From: Moringa oleifera
Lineage: Eukaryota; Streptophyta; Magnoliopsida; Brassicales; Moringaceae
Length of the DNA stretch: 64,000 nt
Reading direction: 5' to 3'
Assembly (NCBI GenBank): GCA_021397835.1
Contig: JAJFZO010000609.1
Span: 8,000,001 to 8,064,000, forward strand
Part shown: positions 61,791 to 64,000 of the stretch, in pieces
Layout of the letters: the number at the start of each line of letters is the position of its first letter
How positions within the stretch are numbered: position 1 is the first letter of the stretch
Program-made: the position numbers and the translations under genes
Notes under the pieces: model-generated
Told to the model about the DNA's origin: nothing
Seen by the model: the letters and a program-made list of their open reading frames with translations, nothing else
Database searches by the model: none

Positions 61791-64000
61791 TTAAGTAGCT
61801 CTTACCAACATCTTCAAAATGGATTCTGGATTTCGAATGTCTTGACTCTCTTGTGAATCCTCGTGACCTTGGGAGAAATCAACACTTGTATAAGTTCGGA
61901 TCCCTGGACCATGTCCATTACAATCCCTTTCCCTTCCTTGTTGTGCCCTTCTAACTTCCTTTTGATGCTCAGTTAATTCTAACTTCTTCCTTTTCAGACC
62001 TGAGGAAAGCTTGTCCTTCTCGGATTTATTCTCTGTATTTTGTATCAACCTTACTCTTTTTGAGCTCCTGTTGGTGGTCGAAGTCACTTTGCATCTTTGA
62101 GGAACAGCAAAATCTTCTCCAGAATTAAATCGTTTGAAAGTAGGCAGGCTTCTCAGTTGAAGCTTTATTCGCCCAGTTCTTGAGAGCTTGTCTAAGACAT
62201 TAAGCAAATTTCGAGGGTAATCCAACTTGTTTTGCTTACCATATGTTGAGTTCCAAAACGTGATGGTTGGTTCTGAAATGGAAGAATTTGGATGATCAAG
62301 AGTTTTCTCAAGGAGGCAGGCTTGAAATTTTAGGAAGGAAGAATCAAATATTATTGGAGGCTGACTCCTCTGCAAACAATTTAAGGTTTCAGCCCATAGG
62401 ACTAGAAGAGAATTCTTAATGCTTTCTTCCTGCATCTCTATAACTGATAGCCATTGAAGCAGTGGACAGGACATGACCTGCAAAAGGGTGTTACAAAACA
62501 GAAAGAATATCAAATGTTAATTTAACAGCATAATCAGTAATTGGAATTTCTGCAAGGAAAAGGGGGGGCAACGAAATTCACTGGAAATTAACAAAATCAC
62601 TAGTAAAGGCCCTTCATTATTGCCATGTGAACAGCTTCTGCTGCAGAGTAAGAAACTCCATTACCCTCATCATTCATATTCTCTCAATATGAGACTAACA
62701 ATAATTATCAAAAAATAGCAGGAAAATTATAGAGGTTGTTTGCTGTCATGATACGGATTTTTGCCTCTTATTTACATTTTGCTGTTTAGGCAGAATACAA
62801 TCTTATTTCTAAATTCCCCCTCCAACTTCTTCACAAATTTAAGTGGTAAATTTTAAGTAAGATTTATTCGTTATTTTTTAAAGCAATGGCATTATTTAAC
62901 ATGAAAGACTTATTCATGGGAACTCCACAAATTCATAAATTGTAGTAACTTATATGAATGACTAAGAGAAAAGAAAGACAAACCTCGAAGAATGTCAGAA
63001 TATTTTGCTTAAAGTAAAGGCAACTGGTGAAGCAAGCCATTACAGAAATTACCCTGCAACTCCCAAGAGTGAGACATAAAAATCTTGAATACATAAAACA
63101 AACACCTTGGCAAGTAGTTATAACTAGATAACAAATTAACTTACCTTGAAATCAAAATGAAACCCGTTGGAGCTTCTGCTCTTATCTTCATCCATGACAA
63201 CTTCAGGAATCTGTGTAATGCCACATAAAACACGAGCAACTATAAAGGACCTTACTTAAAGAACATAAATATCCCTCCCCATTTTGCATGGTACCAAATC
63301 TCAGTTATTTGGCTTCCATGCATACAAATCATAGAAAGTTAAACCCTTTAAAATAAGACCATTACATCAATAAAGCAATTATTTTCTTTTTGTGATGAGG
63401 ACAACCAATAATACAGAAATATTGAAATAAGATCTAGTTGATGATTGAATATATGAGTCGTTCTAAGGTCATCACCATTATAACAATTGCTGTTCAGCTA
63501 AACATCTACTCAAATGCTGGAAAAACAAGATTTGAGTTACATTTATCTCCTTGTCAAAAAATCCCATATGCCCCATCATAGGCTAATTCAGACCGACCTT
63601 AATGAAGATTTTTGCATCAAGGTTCAAATTTAAGAGTTGAAACCCTTGGGACTAAGGGATACCACTTAAGTAAGCTACCTCATGCATAGTCCTGGGCTTA
63701 CTGTAAAAGCTGCAAGCTCTGTCTAATCTATCTCTAATTTCCAGTCAATCTGGGTGACCTTGTTATCATTTCTATCCAGTTGATCGGCCAAATATTAGCA
63801 TAAATGAGGCAACTATTGAGAGGAGAACTCAGAAAAAGAAGAAGAAGAAGAAAGATCATTTCCACTTACCTAGAAGCAAGTCCCAGCACACTGTTAATGC
63901 TACTGTACACTTGAAGATAATGATCATGCTTATTCTTGCTTCCATTTGAAATTATGCCTAAGGTAAAGCTCTGCTCAAGAACACAAATCAGGACCTCGCC
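61791..64000 (-). CDS. RIF1: RIF1-like protein, C-terminal 317 aa (5' part beyond the window)
   Basis: The exons seen are 64000-63870 (partial), 63210-63145, 63053-62984 and 62477-61791. Junctions are GT-AG with matching phases, giving 317 residues. The first exons read helical-repeat sequence (LEQSFTLGIISNG, RFLKLSWMKIRAEAPTGF, VMACFTSCLYFKQNILTFFE). The last exon has the conserved plant segments SCPLLQWLS, NCLQRSQPPIIFDSSFL and EPTITFWNSTYG. A basic, probably disordered tail follows (KRKKLELTEHQKEVRRAQQ, GPGIRTYTSVDFSQG), ending PESILKMLVRAT. I recognise this as the plant protein with a Rif1 N-terminal domain; RIF1 proteins control replication timing and double-strand-break repair in yeast and animals. 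SILK lies at 61823-61812. A donor GTAAGA at 61805 could join a further exon, but none was found, so the stop at 61791 is taken. Confidence 0.8.

Noticed and set aside
1..64000. CRISPR arrays, bacterial operons or secretion-type gene clusters
   Set aside because: The window is plant nuclear DNA with spliced genes. No regularly spaced repeats with unique spacers and no operon-like gene order were seen.

Overview
The window is AT-rich nuclear DNA from a flowering plant, most likely a eudicot. The evidence is spliced genes with GT-AG introns, a plant VAMP71-type longin SNARE, a plant hybrid proline-rich cell-wall protein, and many decayed plant transposons (MULE, Ty1/copia, Ty3/gypsy of Athila and Tat type, L1-type LINEs). 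The species cannot be read from the sequence; a rosid is a guess.

Four genes look intact. (1) 227-1684, minus: a four-exon VAMP71-group R-SNARE of 221 aa. (2) 11963-12610, plus: an intronless hybrid proline-rich protein of 215 aa with a TATA box, a G-box and a probable 3'-UTR intron. (3) 41431-51480, minus: a six-exon plant homologue of CCR4-NOT subunit 10 (848 aa). (4) 61791-64000, minus, cut by the window end: the C-terminal 317 aa of a RIF1-like protein. Exon junctions of the spliced genes were checked base by base for GT-AG and for reading phase. The genes are unrelated in function and do not form a cluster.

Between genes the sequence is mostly dead transposons. A MULE lies at about 4.4-6.5 kb (minus) and a LINE tail at 17.6-18.4 kb (minus). 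A Ty1/copia element with both LTRs lies at 22133-27747 (plus). A second MULE at about 28.7-31.8 kb (minus) is split by a 1436-bp solo LTR with a perfect 5-bp target-site duplication. An Athila-type gypsy element lies at about 32.4-38.6 kb (plus) and has lost most of RNase H and all of the integrase. A LINE running from endonuclease to RNase H lies at about 53.0-56.8 kb (plus), and a Tat/Ogre-type gypsy RNase H fragment at 58.4-59.4 kb (plus). All their reading frames carry stops or frameshifts.

The rest is AT-rich intergenic sequence with microsatellites, degenerate repeats and two short, more GC-rich islands that I could not identify. I found no convincing new biological system. The most useful observations are the nested solo LTR with its exact target-site duplication, the internally duplicated MULE, the internal deletion in the Athila element, a SILK-type motif at the C-terminus of the RIF1-like protein, and a tandem duplication inside a long CNOT10 intron.
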